In this document: positions 22,540-35,786 of the stretch, in pieces
How positions within the stretch are numbered: the stretch's first letter is position 1
Layout of the letters: each line of letters opens with the position of its first letter
Source of the DNA: Cephalotrichum gorgonifer
Lineage: Eukaryota; Ascomycota; Sordariomycetes; Microascales; Microascaceae
Direction of reading: 5' to 3'
Length of the DNA: 64,000 nucleotides
NCBI GenBank assembly: GCA_900312665.1
Contig: ONZQ02000005.1
Span: forward strand, 1,343,077-1,407,076
Notes under the pieces: model-generated
What the model saw: only the letters and a program-made list of their open reading frames with translations
What the model was told of the DNA's origin: nothing
Databases searched by the model: none
Translations under genes and position numbers: made by a program

Positions 22540-25143
22540 ACTGAGTAGATTTCTGGACTGCCATTATCAGGGCTCTAGAAAATAAGATTTGCTTGGCTAA
22601 CCCAACATGGCACGTACATCTTGCCGAGCATCGCAGCAGTCGGTCGGGCGGCAACAAAGCTAACAAAACCTTCCACCCAGTATACATAATGTCTACTAAT
22701 GATCGCACATGGAAACTGCTCCGAATAAGAATGGGGTCGTAGCATGGTGTACAGTCTGTTTTGCTCCTCTTTATTTTTTCAATGGGGCTCGACCCCTTGC
22801 TTCAGGAACTTAATCCGCCAAGATCGGGTCAGAAAATCCTTCGCTGAGTGAATTTGTGTCTGCATCTGCGTCTTGGTATTTCAACAGAGCTGGCGCCATT
22901 CCAGCGCCCTGGTACTTGTATGTGTGTATTAATTAACAGACCCAGAGCCTGTGCAACATGCTCAGTGCGTCCCGTCGATATTAAATTGCGAACCCCGGTG
23001 ACATGGAACCGAGAGAGGCCCAAGCGGGACGTGAAATAATACTACGGAGTACGAAAACCCGGCTAGTTTGTGCTTGTCTGGGTCTGCGCAGTACTATCAA
23101 TGCCCATGGAATTTCGTTCAATCAGTCGACAGACGCCGTCACCTTCCACGCTTGGCAGACCTTCAGACAGGTTAACCGGACCCATTCTAGAGAACGGTAT
23201 ATGTAGCTCTGGTGTCTGGGGGAAATATAGCGCAGCGAGTGTTGGGACCACCAAACTCCCTTTCGACCTAGATCCCTGCTCACCGCGATGCTTCTGCAAG
23301 TATCGATGACCATATTAATCTGCGAAGTGTTTACCAAGCCCTCCCTGCAAACCACTGGTCTAATTAACCTCGGTCTGCCCTGTCCAAAGCCCGTGGTTTT
23401 TTACTGCCCAGGCGCCAAGCTATTCTGCAGAAGAGTCTGGTCCCTTTTTACCGTTGAAGGATGCCGCGCCGCCCTGACTGAATCCTTCGCTCGCCCAAAC
23501 CCCCGGTTCTCGCCTGCTAGCACTTTGTCTCCTGTACATAAAGGTACCATCGGAGATGAGCCTAAATTTACAATGACACCTCATACTCGGTACGAAAATT
23601 ATGGTATTAACTGCTCCCCCATCTCGCATCGTCCGGGGTGAAAGACTCGAGTAGATGCATATGGTCGCCCATTTCGTCTCTTATTGAGAGCGCCCGTACT
23701 ACTTACCTCATACCAGTAGTGAAGTCTGGAGTACGAGGACAAGATACTCCCTAGGGAGGTGGGGACGGGGCTCGAGAGCAGTTGGGCTGAGTGGAGAAAA
23801 AAAAAATCACACTTTCTTGGGAGCTGTGTCGCAAGATTAGGGGATTCGGGAGATGAGTAATACCATTGAACCTGGTTTGGGTAGACACTAGGAAAGTGTC
23901 CTTCGTCCTCCGTAAGTACCCTGTCATTCTAAGATGCAAAGTTCGTGGAAAGAAATTAACACTGCGCCCTGACACAGCTCAGCTCGCGAAGGGCCTCTGT
24001 TACACTCGTGCCTGTCCAAGTACTTGCCTGCTCCCAATACAGGTACAAATATTCCAGAAGCCGAGGTATTAGTAGTCCTCGCCATTTTGGGACTATTGCC
24101 GGGCGAGGCGACCGTTGAGGCCAGCGCTAACGCCTTTTTTAACATTGATCGCCAGGAAACCGGGAGCTCGGCTGCGAAAAAGGTGTGCCAACGCAGTGTT
24201 GGAAATGCCAAGTGCTAATGTGAGGGTGCAATGGACCCCGCAAGACAATGAACGTACCACATTGAGAGGCGCATGAGACGAAATTTTCCTCCTTGTCTCT
24301 ACTCGCCATCATACGGATACGTCGTATTCTGTGAAGGGATGCGTTAGTGTAATTAGAATTCCCACCAATTGGCTCGCGTGGCACTCTCCTCCACCACACT
24401 AAGCCCCAGTATCCCCACATCTCCTTACCAACCAAGGACTTTCCCCAACTTTTCAGAATTATTACAGAACATGGGGAGGAAGGGGGGGGGAGGGAAGGGT
24501 CTGAGCGCCAGCAATATTTGACTGGTTCGGTATTACCAAGAATGATTTGGTGTGCCCGCCTGCCCCCCCCTTCGCCCTTGCCTGAGGATCACTGGCAATC
24601 GGCCACACAATATCATCTGCCGGAGCGACTCGAGTCCGTCCTCGCGAAACTCGACATGGAAGAAGGAATCCGAACTTGACCGAGGTAGCATCATTATTGG
24701 CTCACGCACGAGATAAAGCCATCCATGCGTTGAGGGACCCACCCCTCCAAAGAACCCTGATCCGTTCGGTTGGATGCACACATGCAACCATAACTACATA
24801 CTATTCCAAGTACGTACTACTCGAACAAGGGGGTGGGTGTGCTTGCTGGTGTGTGCACCATCCCTTCTGGGTACAGTGGTCTTCCCAGCCATCACGTAAT
24901 GCTCTGGTTTGTTACAACATATACCACTTACCGACCCCGACCTGCCCCTCTTCCATTCGTGCCGCCCTTAACCCACACCCCACTGTGTTCTTGGGTAGCG
25001 AGTTAACACTAGCCTTTTGGCTTCATCGACTTGGTTGTGGGCGGGGGGGTTGATTACGCTTGATCGCGAAGAAGCATACGTCCAAGGATGGGCGTCGGCT
25101 GCGACCGCACCTCTCAAGACAACAAACCTGGAACTCAGCGACA
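22540..25143. other. Gene-poor stretch of 2.6 kb
   Basis: Only short frames, the longest 125 codons at 24676-25053, none with recognisable content. A G-rich run lies near 24481. Confidence 0.35.
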
Positions 25144-26631
25144 ATGGCCGACTCGACTACAGTGGGGATGCGCATGATCTCCACCACTCCCGGACATCTT
25201 TCCAGCCGCGCCGATGTGGAGACCGTCCCCACCGAGGAACTCCCCCAGGACAACCTCATCCTCGAATTCAATATCATCATCTGGGCTCTAGTGGGAATCT
25301 CCGGTTTCGTCTTCTTCTTGAGGGCCTACTGCAAGATTTCGAGGCAGCGCGGGCTATGGTGGGACGATCATGTCATGGGTGCTGCATGGGTAAGCACGAT
25401 TCTTCTTCTTGGGCGTCTGTTTCGGGCATCTCCCTTCTGCCGCTGGCTCGCACCGATAAATGCAAAACATAGCGCAGCGGACGTCGACCATCAAAATGGG
25501 CTTGTCGCTAATACTGCCAATCGCGAACAGTTCAGCCTGATGATATCCTGCATCTTCGGCTCAATATCCACCACCAGGGGCTTTGGAAAGCATTCCTGGA
25601 ACATCGACACCGAGGGGCCCAGTTACCCAACGCTGCTTCTCATCATGAACCACACCGGGTTCTGGTCCATCTTCGGAGCCGCATGGAGCAAGACAAGCTT
25701 CGCCATCACCCTTCTCCGCATCTCTGACGGGAGAATCAAGTGGCTCATCTGGTTCATCATCGCAACGGTGAACATAACACTAACGCTGACGGCCATCTTC
25801 ATGTGGGTTCAGTGCAACCCGCCCAGGAAGTCATATACTCCAACACTCGAAGGGGAATGCTGGAATGGCCGAGTCATCGTCATCTACAACAGCTTTGCCG
25901 CAGGTATGTCTTGTTTCCAGATTCGGTCCCCTCCCCGGCCTCGCCCCCGACATGTTCGCGGGTTGGCTGGACTGGATATGACGGGGGCTATGCTGATCTG
26001 GTTCATAGGTTGGTCCGGCCTTGCCGATATCGTTCTTGCCATCATGCCGTGGTGGATCATTGCTCGCCACTCGATGAACCTGAAGGAAAGGATCGGTCTA
26101 CTGGTCTGCATGAGCTTGGGAGTTTTGTACGTGACGACGGCAGGCCCTAGATCCGACGACGGTATATTCTAATCTGGTTGTTTTTTTTTTTTGCAGTGCT
26201 GGCCTTACGTCTATCGCGAAGATCGTTACCCTCCCAGCTGCAGATCTTGCGAACAAGGACTTGAGTAAGTCGGGAAGACGCAGCCCCCCTGCCCAGAACG
26301 CTGCATTCTAACTAGACTAGTCAACACCGTACCCCTCAACATCCTCGGAATCGCCGAGGCCGCGGTTACCATATTCGCCGCCTCGATACCCGTTCTCCGA
26401 GCCCTACTCGGAAGCAAGCACGCTTCTAGGGATAACTCAGCCGGACTGATAACCGCCCCCAAGACGGGAACATCCCAAGCGTGGCGGGAATATGAGGCGT
26501 TGGACAAGGACGGCGAGCCGTACAACAACATCGAGCTCACCAAGTTCGGGAGGTTCCCCGATGAGCCCGCTTCGTCTTCGCGGATACCGACTTCGCCGAA
26601 TAGGGACAACGACCCTTGGAGGCGGTTCTAA
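25144..26631 (+). CDS. Rhodopsin-domain integral membrane protein
   Basis: Five proposed exons (25144-25389, 25531-25903, 26009-26126, 26197-26264, 26321-26631) give 371 residues in a continuous frame. The family is the fungal rhodopsin-domain group of seven-helix membrane proteins of unknown ligand (SAT4-like). Recognisable blocks are WWDDHVMGAAW at the end of exon 1, STTRGFGKHSWNID, WSIFGAAWSKTSFAITLLRI, MWVQCNPP, SGLADIVLAIMPWWII and LGVFAGLTSIAKIVT across the third intron. A hydrophilic C-terminal tail follows after NILGIAEAAVTIFAASIPVL. The last introns have GTACGT/TTGCAG and GTAAGT/CTAG borders. The start ATG at 25144 sits before a Ser/Thr-rich leader. Loss of introns 1 and 2 would leave the frame open but would break the conserved helix pattern. 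Confidence 0.87.
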
Positions 26632-27281
26632 GCTGGGAGTTGGGCTACGGATGGCCCCTCGTGTAGCGAACACACGAAACGAAATGCATATTTGGCGCTG
26701 TAGGATTATTAACGAGGAGGCTGCGATTCTTTCGATTTTTTTTTATTTCATTGGGGCATGCATTGGCATGAGTGGGATCTAGCGAATGGGTCTAAGGGGC
26801 GCGGACAAACGGGCTTCTGGCCACTTATGATTGATTTTTTTTTGGCATATATATATATATACCCCTTAATGATGGAATGAAGTGAGATGAAAAGAAGTTC
26901 ATGGTGTACGATGACACTATTAAAGTCTGGTCCTTGTCCCCCTGAAACGTCCTGCCCCTTACTTCACGTATGTGCGGTCGTGAGGTTCTCAAAAGTGGTA
27001 AATGCGGGATCTCGAAATCGTCAACCTCGCATTCCACAGGCCGATGGATAATACACGCGCTTTCGCCCGGGCCGCATGCAGGGCTTCCACCAAAGGCGCG
27101 CGTCGACAGCCACTGTTATGTGGCATGGCATTTGTGGTGCTGTTTTTGCGTTCCATTGGAATACTATTGGCTGTTCGAAAATCAGTGATCATGCAGACTA
27201 GCCCAATCTTCCCCACTTTAAGAGCTGACTTGACGGCTCGTTGCCATCAGTCTCTCCGCACTTCCTCCCCTAATCTTCGCC
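26632..27281. other. Intergenic with short TA microsatellite
   Basis: Contains an (AT)n tract at about 26848-26861. No gene is supported before the CorA-like gene. Confidence 0.4.
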
Positions 27282-30144
27282 ATGACCCGCCAGTGGTCAA
27301 GCACGCCGCCGGCAACAATCAGCCCCAGTCCGGCGATGGGGGTGGTTCGCATCATGGACATTGTCGAGGACGAAGGCGCCGCTATACCAGTGAAATTTCA
27401 ACATCATTCCGACCCCGGAAGGGCGGCGAGTATTGGACCGGAAAGTACCGATGAATATATCTGCCGATGGGTGTAAGCACACTTCCTCGTTCACTCATCC
27501 TCCCAAGCCCCACCTCGTCGCCTTCCGTCCCTGCTAGGTGAGGAGTAGTATTGCTGATATCTCGCCTCGGAAGTCACTTGGGACGCACATACCCAACCTT
27601 CCAGGAATTTGTAGTAAGTTTTCCCGGAACTGCTTTGATCTTGGGGACATGCTCATTGACGTAACATTGACAGTCTGCCGTCGAGAATATCACTAGGTAT
27701 AGAGGCGATGACGAACGTCAAAAGATCGTCGACGCACTGCACGAATTCCGACGGCGATACGAGGTCACGGGCGCCAACGGACCTATATTCCAGCCCGCTT
27801 TTGGGTCACTCTTTGAAAACGAAGAGCGCGAGGGCATTCTATCCTCGCCTTCACTCTCTGAGCCGGATCCCAAGTTTCCGGTTGTGCTCGCGATGTCGAT
27901 GGCCCAGCCATGGAGTAACCTCAAGCTGAAAAAATGGTCCCACGGGCCCAAGACTCTCTTAGGGTACCACTATCGATTCAACGCGCAGGCTTCACGCGGG
28001 TGGTCGGAAGAAAACAATCTCATTCGTAGCGATCAGGCGCCGTACATCAACTTCGCCTGGGGACTGGCGGTCGATAAAAGTGAGTACCACATCCATCCGG
28101 AAGTGCCCGTGACGGACCAGTATTTGTCTTCTGAACCTTGCGACGTCGTATTTCTATTAATCTTTCCGCCAAAGAAAACCTTATCACGTTGTCGTCACTA
28201 TCAGCCTCATCGCTGTGGGCCTCCATGGGCGGTCGAGACCGAGAGGAGCCTGGCTCATGGCAATCCCCATCATTCAACCGAGCCCAGAGGAACTTCACCA
28301 TCAACACGGACGGAAATGGCTCGGCCATGAAGAACTTAGCATTGCAGAAGAAGTGGAAGGACGTTTCCGTAGTCGAAAGAATCCCGATATACCTGGGCTT
28401 ATTCGGCGGCGTAATCGGCTTCTTCTTATCTGGCATCATCCCCGGAGGGTGGATGATTTCGAAAGCCTTAGAGCGAGTCTCTGGCGGTGACTTGAACTTC
28501 GTGGCTAGGATGGTTGTATTGAATAACTTCAAGCGGGGCTTGGGCTTTTGGAAGGTAATACCCAATCGCTAGACCTGAGGTTCATAGGAACGATAATCAA
28601 GAGCGAGGGGCTGAGGCGACGCCTCCAAGATGTCTTATCTGACAACCTACTCTATACAGATCCGACAGAAGCCCGGATGGGTCGACAGCTTCATTTTGGG
28701 GTTGATTAGGTGCACACCCGGCACGGAAATGGGGCGCCTGGACTTGCAGCTCTGCTCGCTCGCCGAGCATATTGAACACTGGATAGAGATCGAGAGGGAG
28801 GTCTACTCGCAAGACCACCCGCGGGACGACATTCTCCGGACGCTGCAGGAGCTCTGGACCATTTCGGTACGGTTCTATGCTAACTTCTACATCAGTACCG
28901 AGGGGGTGCTATATCGGCTGCATCCGATAGGCCCCCTGGAGCGCCTTTACAATCTTGCCAAGAGTTATCGCCTGTCTGACGAGGAAAACGAAGCACAACG
29001 GCAGACATGGCTCCTCGGGAGCCGCATTGCCTTTGGCTCGCAGAAACAGGGTGAAACTCTGCAGGATCTGGAATATGCTCTTCAGAGGACTACAGCACGC
29101 CTGAGTCGGGATTTTGAGGCAGTTCGACCGCAGCTACAGCGCTTTCGGGACAAGCAGAGCCGAGGGCTCCTGCAAGCAGTCGACACCGGGCGGGGTTATG
29201 CTTCGCTGGCCTGTCTTCTGAAGATGTGTACCCTCATGACCCCCACAAGGTCAGAAACAGCCTCTAGGATGATTATCACAGAAACCTACGCCAGGATGAT
29301 GTCCCAACTTGTAAGAACCCTCTCATAACACACACGCACACCTCTTAGCAGCCGCGACTATCCTCCAAAAATCCTTATTTCGCCGTTAGCTCTAATGCCA
29401 GAGAACCAGGAGTGGCTTATCCGAGACCGAGTCAGCCAAACTCTAGTGTCCAGGGTATCTCACCTGACAGATGAGCTCCGTATCTTAAAGGATGTGGTTA
29501 CCAGCCAAAGACGTGTCATTTCAGCATTGTCGAGGATGATTGCCCGCCACATGTCGGTCTCTGGACTGTTGACTAACGTCGACGTCCCTCCGGACGAGCC
29601 ACAAGAAGCCACATCAAATCCCAACAGGCCCCCTCCTACCAAAGCAACGCGCGACGGCACGATCAGCGAAGCACAGGAGGCTCGTGTATCGGAGGCCCTG
29701 CAGCGGGAATCAATCATTAAGCATGAGGCATTCTTGAACCAGATCAGGATACTCGAAGACACGGCTACGCGGATTCTTCGACAGGCAAGTGGACGAGTGT
29801 GGCGCTGTGAAGCCCGGTAACTTCCACTGACTCCAATCCCGGCTTCGGGGATGTAGGCTGCTCTATCTTCCAGCATCAAGTCCGAGGGACAAAGCATTGC
29901 CATCTTCGTATTTACTGTCGTGACGGTCTTGTTTCTCCCGCTCTCGTTCGTGACTAGCTACATGGGCATGAACGCCTCGGACATTAGGGATATGGACCAA
30001 GGCCAATGGCTGTTCTGGGCCGTGGGCGGCCCCGTCTCCGTTTGTGTTTTCCTAGGTGCATGGCTGATTGCTTTCAAGGGGCCCGGGTGGCGGCAGGATA
30101 GTCGGATGCGGAAGCTGAATGAGGGGCAGGGGTGGAGGTATTAA
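27282..30144 (+). CDS. CorA-like divalent-cation transporter
   Basis: Multi-exon gene. The parts I can place in phase are 27674-28079, 28175-28554, 28660-29310, 29410-29784 and 29857-30144. An N-terminal exon from 27282 to about 27470 and one more small exon before 27613 are likely but their joins are unresolved. The C-terminus identifies the family: SEGQSIAIFVFTVVTVLFLP, LSFVTSYMGMN (the GMN signature of CorA-type magnesium channels) and a second helix WLFWAVGGPVSVCVFLGAWL. The long soluble part before it contains coiled stretches (SRVSHLTDELRILKDVV). A further hydrophobic segment IPIYLGLFGGVIGFFL lies in the middle. The intron at 29785-29856 begins GCAAGT rather than GT. Substrate ions cannot be predicted. 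Confidence 0.75.
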
Positions 30145-31572
30145 TGGTGAATTTCTTTTCCTGGCCAGCTAAGTTGATGCTAGTGGCTTGAGGTCTACTA
30201 CAGCAGGGTTACCTGTACTTTTAAATAACGAGTTCCGGATTGATGCCAACCAAGATTGCGTTTCTCATGACGAAGGGGTTGAGAATGCCCCCTCTAATTA
30301 TATTCAAGTACCCCAGCGTGACGTTTTGGGGAGAGGACGCCGTCCACGCGACAAAAGTAGGTAAGTTACGAGAGCGACACCAACACGGACGTCTACGCCC
30401 TAAGTTAGGCCTACCACTGTCTTAGACTTGCTATTAACCTAGTCGACGATCATTCTTTGAAAACAAAAGGCGGCACGAATGTATGTTGGTCGAATATACC
30501 CCCATCGAATTGTTCCCGGCACGACTTCCGAGCGCGCCAAGACGGGGTACGGACCCAAGTGACGGAGCCGTCGTCATCTCCCTCAAAGTACTACCTTCTA
30601 TAATACTTTCCTGGACTGGATCTGCCCGCCGCGGGCGTGGGCCTCGACACATTGAGACCAATACAAGGTGCGTTGTCCTCGCCGTATTTCTCCCACTTGC
30701 TCTGGAGAGGGACGGCATTTCGGCAGAAACGTACTCCGTCACTGAGGTCATGGGCGCTCCGTGCTTATTCACGTATACGAGTTGACCCGTCCTGCTAAGT
30801 TCCCCTGAAATGAGTGGTAGCCGGAACGACACTGCCGACGCCATGGTGACAGACTACGGCCTAACTTGAGCCGTGTGAGTGGACTAAATTTCAACGGACG
30901 GGCACTCGATTCTCTCCGTTGGACTGCATACGAGATACGAGATAAGATCAAACGGGAGCCCGCTGACGCTCCAACACTTGGCGCTGTTGTAACCCTTGCA
31001 GAAATAAGCGCTAAACCCATGAAACGCCGCAACGGGTGATGATAATGCCCGACACCCGGTTCCCGGTGCAATGATGCCCCCGTTTTGTTCTCGATCCCTG
31101 CCATTATCCTGGGCCCCGAATACCGAAATTCATTATTTCTCCCATACCCCCGAGGATAGTGGTCCTTTTTCTGTCCCCATTCTTCGCCTTTACGGAGACC
31201 ACGTGGCTCTCATGTGTAGGTTTATTGGATATCGTGATTACTTCTTCATTGAACAGACACAGGCTGACTCAAGATTGTAAACTGCAGCGCCCTTGGGAGT
31301 CTTGCTGGAACAGGGGCCAACAAGACATGATGTATTGTTGGTAGGCTGAGACTATAAATGCGACGGCCTGTTTTCTTTTTGAATGATGGCTTGATACAGA
31401 TTCATCATCCATCTCGAAGAGCACAAGGCCAAGTCTAAGTAAGTCTCGCCACAGTGATAATATCTAGTTTGGCATGATAGCGATACAAGCATACTGATCT
31501 TCGTGACTATAGGATCTAGCGATTTAAGTTTCCAACCAATTGCGAACAGCCCAACCCCAAGTAGTCATCGCC
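30145..31572. other. Intergenic; TATA candidate at its end
   Basis: Two overlapping opposite-strand frames around 30434-30844 have no recognisable content. TATAAAT at 31353-31359 could serve the secreted-protein gene at 31573, perhaps with a 5' leader intron (GTAAGTCTC near 31440). Confidence 0.35.
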
Positions 31573-31944
31573 ATGAAGCTCAGTATTGTCGCTGCTGCCG
31601 CTGCCCTGGCCCTCGCCCCGACCACCACTGCCTGGCGCATCTATCTCTACAACTGGGAAGGCGGCAACAAGGACGGCGGATACCACACCAACTCTGGACC
31701 GGGGGGCAAAGGAGAGAGATGCCATACGATTGGCAATCTAAACAACAAGGTCTCTTCTATCCAATGGTATAGCAAAAACAGCGAAACCAGCCCTACCAGT
31801 CAATGCGATGTCACCTTCTACAATAGCGCGGGGTGCAAGGATCGTCTGGCTGGGCCATATCGCGCCAACTTCTTTGTCGATGCAGACTATCTTGGTATCA
31901 ATAATAAGATCACCACGTACAAGACGAGGTGCTGGCCGATGTAA
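31573..31944 (+). CDS. Small secreted Cys-containing protein
   Basis: 123 residues from the ATG at 31573 (an upstream in-frame ATG at 31540 would spoil the signal peptide). The start MKLSIVAAAAALALAPTTTAW is a classic signal peptide with likely cleavage near residue 20. The mature part of about 103 residues is Gly/Asn/Tyr-rich and has four cysteines (in GERCHT, SQCDVT, AGCKDR and TRCWPM), enough for two disulfides. No domain is recognised; the CDVTFYNSAGC block vaguely recalls crystallin-like folds, but that is a guess. Size, signal peptide and isolation in a gene-sparse zone fit a secreted effector-like or antimicrobial-type protein. Confidence 0.65.
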   Translation: MKLSIVAAAAALALAPTTTAWRIYLYNWEGGNKDGGYHTNSGPGGKGERCHTIGNLNNKVSSIQWYSKNSETSPTSQCDVTFYNSAGCKDRLAGPYRANFFVDADYLGINNKITTYKTRCWPM

Positions 31945-33029
31945 GCAGAGAAGGAAGGGATAAGCCAGATGGTGGCTGGGGAAATTGGAATCGAATTGAC
32001 AAATGTGGAGGAGGCATAGGAGGTACAGGAGTTTACGACCGTGCAAGACTTCATTTCTGACAATAGTAAACGAATATTTAGCAACGCCCTCGTGGCATTA
32101 TACACTATGGTTTTCTTTTCGAGAACATTGCATTTCAAATATCCATGTCTCGTATCCATGCAGCAAGAGTCCAGTTGACAGTTTCGGAATGAGTCCTGTC
32201 AGGCGCCTACGACGATTGGGACGATGACACCGAAGCCCATATTTGTTTCACAAGTCCCGCATCTCCTAACACTTTCATATTCCAACTGGAATAGGGAAAC
32301 TTGTTAGAAAATAATCCTATATCACTTGATAGGTGGACTGATTAAGGAACGGATGTCGGAAGTGATCGGCGGAGCGGTGCAGTACTCCAGCCCAACACTA
32401 TGGTTGGGTTTCTTGCACAGGCGGGCTCCTACAATATTATTGAAATTTTTACCCATGTCGGACAGCGGACACTAATCATGTCATGGGGAAGCTCATGCCG
32501 CTTGATTCTACTCCGTTCCTCCTCGCGCCTCTGCGGCTGGAGAACCACGTCTCTGTTCAGCCGTGGCAGACTCCACCCTATTCCACGAGGGTCGCATACC
32601 AACCCTCCAGGCGGACCTGGAAAAAGAAAATGGGGACAACGCGGTTTCAGTTTATGAAGCGACATAGGGCTCGTCTGGGTCATCTCCGTCACTCCAACGA
32701 CAACCACACGGCAGGAACTCGGGTCCAGAATATGCTATCGCAACACGCTCGCTAGACCGCTTCGAGCACTGCAGCCTTGAGCACACATCGATCGCCATTT
32801 GGAATACGATCCTGTCGCTCGGCTACGGTAGTGAACTACTTCTGATGTGCATCGAACACACTCATCTTCCCCTGTACGCTAAAGACGTACCAAAGGTCAT
32901 ACAAGGAGACTCCCCAGGATATTCATCCGACACTCCCATCTGGATGAACCAACTCAGGTGCTGCTTTATCCGTAAAAACCTCAACCTCTCTTAGTTGTCC
33001 CATCTAAGCTCTAACGACTGGGAGAGAAT
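31945..33029. other. Intergenic before HET relic
   Basis: No intact gene. The last few hundred bases may contain more of the HET-type gene, too decayed to read. Confidence 0.3.
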
Positions 33030-33450
33030 TGGGCCCACGATGCAGGATGTGCCCTGGACGCCAAAGACTGAAGCACTCTAATATACGTGGGGCTCAGACC
33101 GGGGTCGGAAGGCTGTCTTCATCGAGGACCCAATCATGAATACCCGAACCAACCTTCTCCTGGCCAAAGGTCTGGGCAGAGCTTTGTGCCGCTTGTTCTA
33201 TTAAGGCGAAGTCAGGTCGCTCTAGATAGACGCCGTTGATTCGACTAGCAGAATTGACGGAGGGAAATATACAAGTGTAACGCATGCCCCAGGTATACAG
33301 CCCCGCACGCCGTATGGTAGTATGGCCCGAACCTGGGTCTCGCCAGAGCAAACTGGCCATGTGTACTATGAGCTTTCTCGGAGAACAAGTTCAAGTCGCT
33401 CGACGGAACGTACCACTTGGTCGAAACGCCCGGGGCCGCCGGTGGTGATT
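33030..33450 (+). pseudogene. HET-domain gene relic
   Basis: The plus strand contains pieces of a fungal heterokaryon-incompatibility (HET) domain: MQDVPWTPKTEAL then a stop, YTWGSDRGRKAVFIEDP, TNLLLAKGLGRALCRLFY then a stop, SL-stop-IDAV where HET proteins have LWIDAVCI, and then in another frame RMPQVYSPARRMVVW and PEPGSRQSKLAM. In-frame stops replace the serine of the SYTWG motif and the tryptophan before IDAV. The continuation needs a frame change. Intact HET proteins trigger cell death on fusion of incompatible strains; this copy cannot be functional. Confidence 0.7.
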
Positions 33451-34385
33451 GTTACAATGGCGCTTGCGTCCTCCCCTACGATGACGAGACGTGGCGCTCG
33501 ATCTTGCGAGTCTTCCAGCGTCGCTAGCTCGCCCGCACCTGGGTTGTGTAGTAAGTCAACTTGCCCAGCATAAGGGCTGTTGTACAATGCGGCGAGGAGA
33601 CCCTGTTGTGGGCCACGTTTCGCCGAGAAATACAGTCCCTGTCAATGATTATCATATCCCTTCCCACAACATTCGGGGAATAGTCTAAATGAGCTGGAAC
33701 TACCACGGAAAGCTATTACCTATCAACTGAGGCGCCCTAACGTGGAACAAAAGTTTCAAACTCCTCAACAGTTAGGGCCAACATTACTGCACCACCGCCG
33801 TTAGTTTTAGAATCTGATACTCGCGTCTATTTGTTCCCGAGGGCTCTTTAATCTACATGGGCAGAGGGGCTACACCTGGGCACGCTTCGTTGTCTCTGCC
33901 CAGGGTTGAAATGAGGAAGCGCTACTGACTGTAATACTTATCATCCATCACCGGACGCGAAAAGGCACTAGCCCAAATTGTGGTCGTTGTTGATTGTTAC
34001 GAGTGATATGATGCAGTTTATTTCTTTTCAAAAGTTTGGAAATGAGAACTCAGCGGAACCCTCCATTATTCCTCCGCGTAGGAATTATCTCTCGATTATC
34101 AAAATCCTGCGTTTTTTTCGGAACTCAAGGTGTTTCGAAAACCAAGAAAGACCATTATCAACATGGGTCATGGCCAACACCCTGCTGTATGACTCCCTGC
34201 TGTAATACAAGCCGGGGAGGGACGGCGTCGAACGGACTCCCCGCTCGTCTATGATAACTACTCCCGTTCATATGCGAACTGGGAGCGGTGGGACCATCGT
34301 GGCGGATCCGCTCCTGCCCGTACTCCGCGATCACAGGCATCTTGGGACCATTTCCTTTGAAGACACCCTGACCAACCCCCAGCCT

Positions 34386-34434
34386 CAGCGACTACTAGCT
34401 GGCCCCAGTTTCAGCGACTACTAGCTGGCCCCAG
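34386..34434. repeat. Tandem duplication, 26-base period
   Basis: The run CAGCGACTACTAGCTGGCC plus CCAG occurs at 34386 and again at 34412, without a mismatch over 23 bases. Only two copies are present. Confidence 0.7.
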
Positions 34435-35786
34435 AAAAGAGTAGTTACCATAGCTCTTCCACTACCACGGTATCAGTCATGATCCTCAGCTCTCCACACA
34501 GTACGGCCGCGCGGGCGAAGAAGTGGGCTGATTGAGGATAGAATCCGAGGTGGCAATACTGTCCCTACAGCCTGCTGACGCACTTGTTTCTCAGAGTCAG
34601 GGATCGAGTCTATGCTTGCCTCAGTGTTACAACTACTACTCGAGAAGAGAGCACAGCTTGCGTGTTAAATCGCGCACGGGATTAGAAGTTGCTAGGGGTA
34701 TTTGGTAAAGACGTGAGGGCCTGGGATCCCATCTTCGCGGCCCGAGCTTGTCCAGCGTAGTAGTGCCCGAGACTCTACGTTGTGAGGTACCAAAGTCCTC
34801 GAGCTAGTAGTTAGACTTGCCCCTACGGGGGAGAACACAGAGAGAGAAGGTGACCGGGATCTCGTCTGGCCACCTCTAGATTCCCGTGGTAACTTCCCCG
34901 CTTTATTAGTGCGCAGACAGGGGAAGTCACAGCCCTGTCGGATGTACTATGCCTCTGCCAAGCCATAAATACTTATGGAAGATGCTTCTTACTCGCGTTG
35001 CTTACAGCCTCGTGAATATGCTGTGTCATAAATACTGGCTCATCTGGTCTAGACCAGTGGGACGTCATATGCAGTGAGTGGCCCGATTACAAAACAACAG
35101 TACGAATCCTTTGACCTTGAACTCCAGCGACAATCTTGGGTAGGGCCCCGCTGTCTCTAAAAATGCGATGGCTGTACAAGAGGGTAGTATTCGATCTTGA
35201 GAGATTATATTGGCCCCGGATGTGGTGATTACTATCCAAGCACGCGGCAGGAGCCCGGCCGCGGATGATTCTGAGGGAGACACCTAATCTCAGTTGGTTG
35301 TAAAGACTCTGTGTATGTCACACAGTATATTCACCCGCAAAGACGGGATGAAGAATGCCGCACAGTATATTTTATTTAGCCGCAAAGACCGAATGGAACA
35401 TCGGCCGCATTAGGTTCTATTCCCTCTAGAATAGTGACACAGCATCGGCTAGCCCGCACACCCGGTCGGTCACTTACTTGCAGAGAATGAATGTGTCACC
35501 ACTGACTGGTAAAGGAGATGGTGTAACTACTAGCCGGTCTCGAGTTGGACTGAGAGGGCTGGTTGTTGGGCATGGCACACTTCTCTGTCGAGGGACTGAG
35601 GCCACAGGGGAATTGAGAACACACCCCACAGCTCATGCAATTCTAACTAATATACCATGACTGCGATTTGCTTGGTACCTGTCGCGCATGTCACGAGGGC
35701 AGGCGTGTCCCTGACATGCGGGGGTGGATCTCGATTCGTTGGTACCATGGTTCGATTAAAATAGGAGCACCAACAAAAGACGATTC

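Noticed and set aside
28215..28490. Alternative plus-strand frame in the CorA-like gene (HVVVTISLIAVGLHG)
   Set aside because: It reads plausibly but stops before a usable donor; the frame used keeps phase from 28079 to 28660.
28047..28565. 172-codon minus-strand frame
   Set aside because: It is antisense to the CorA-like gene, whose plus-strand frame has phase-consistent splice sites and a membrane segment.
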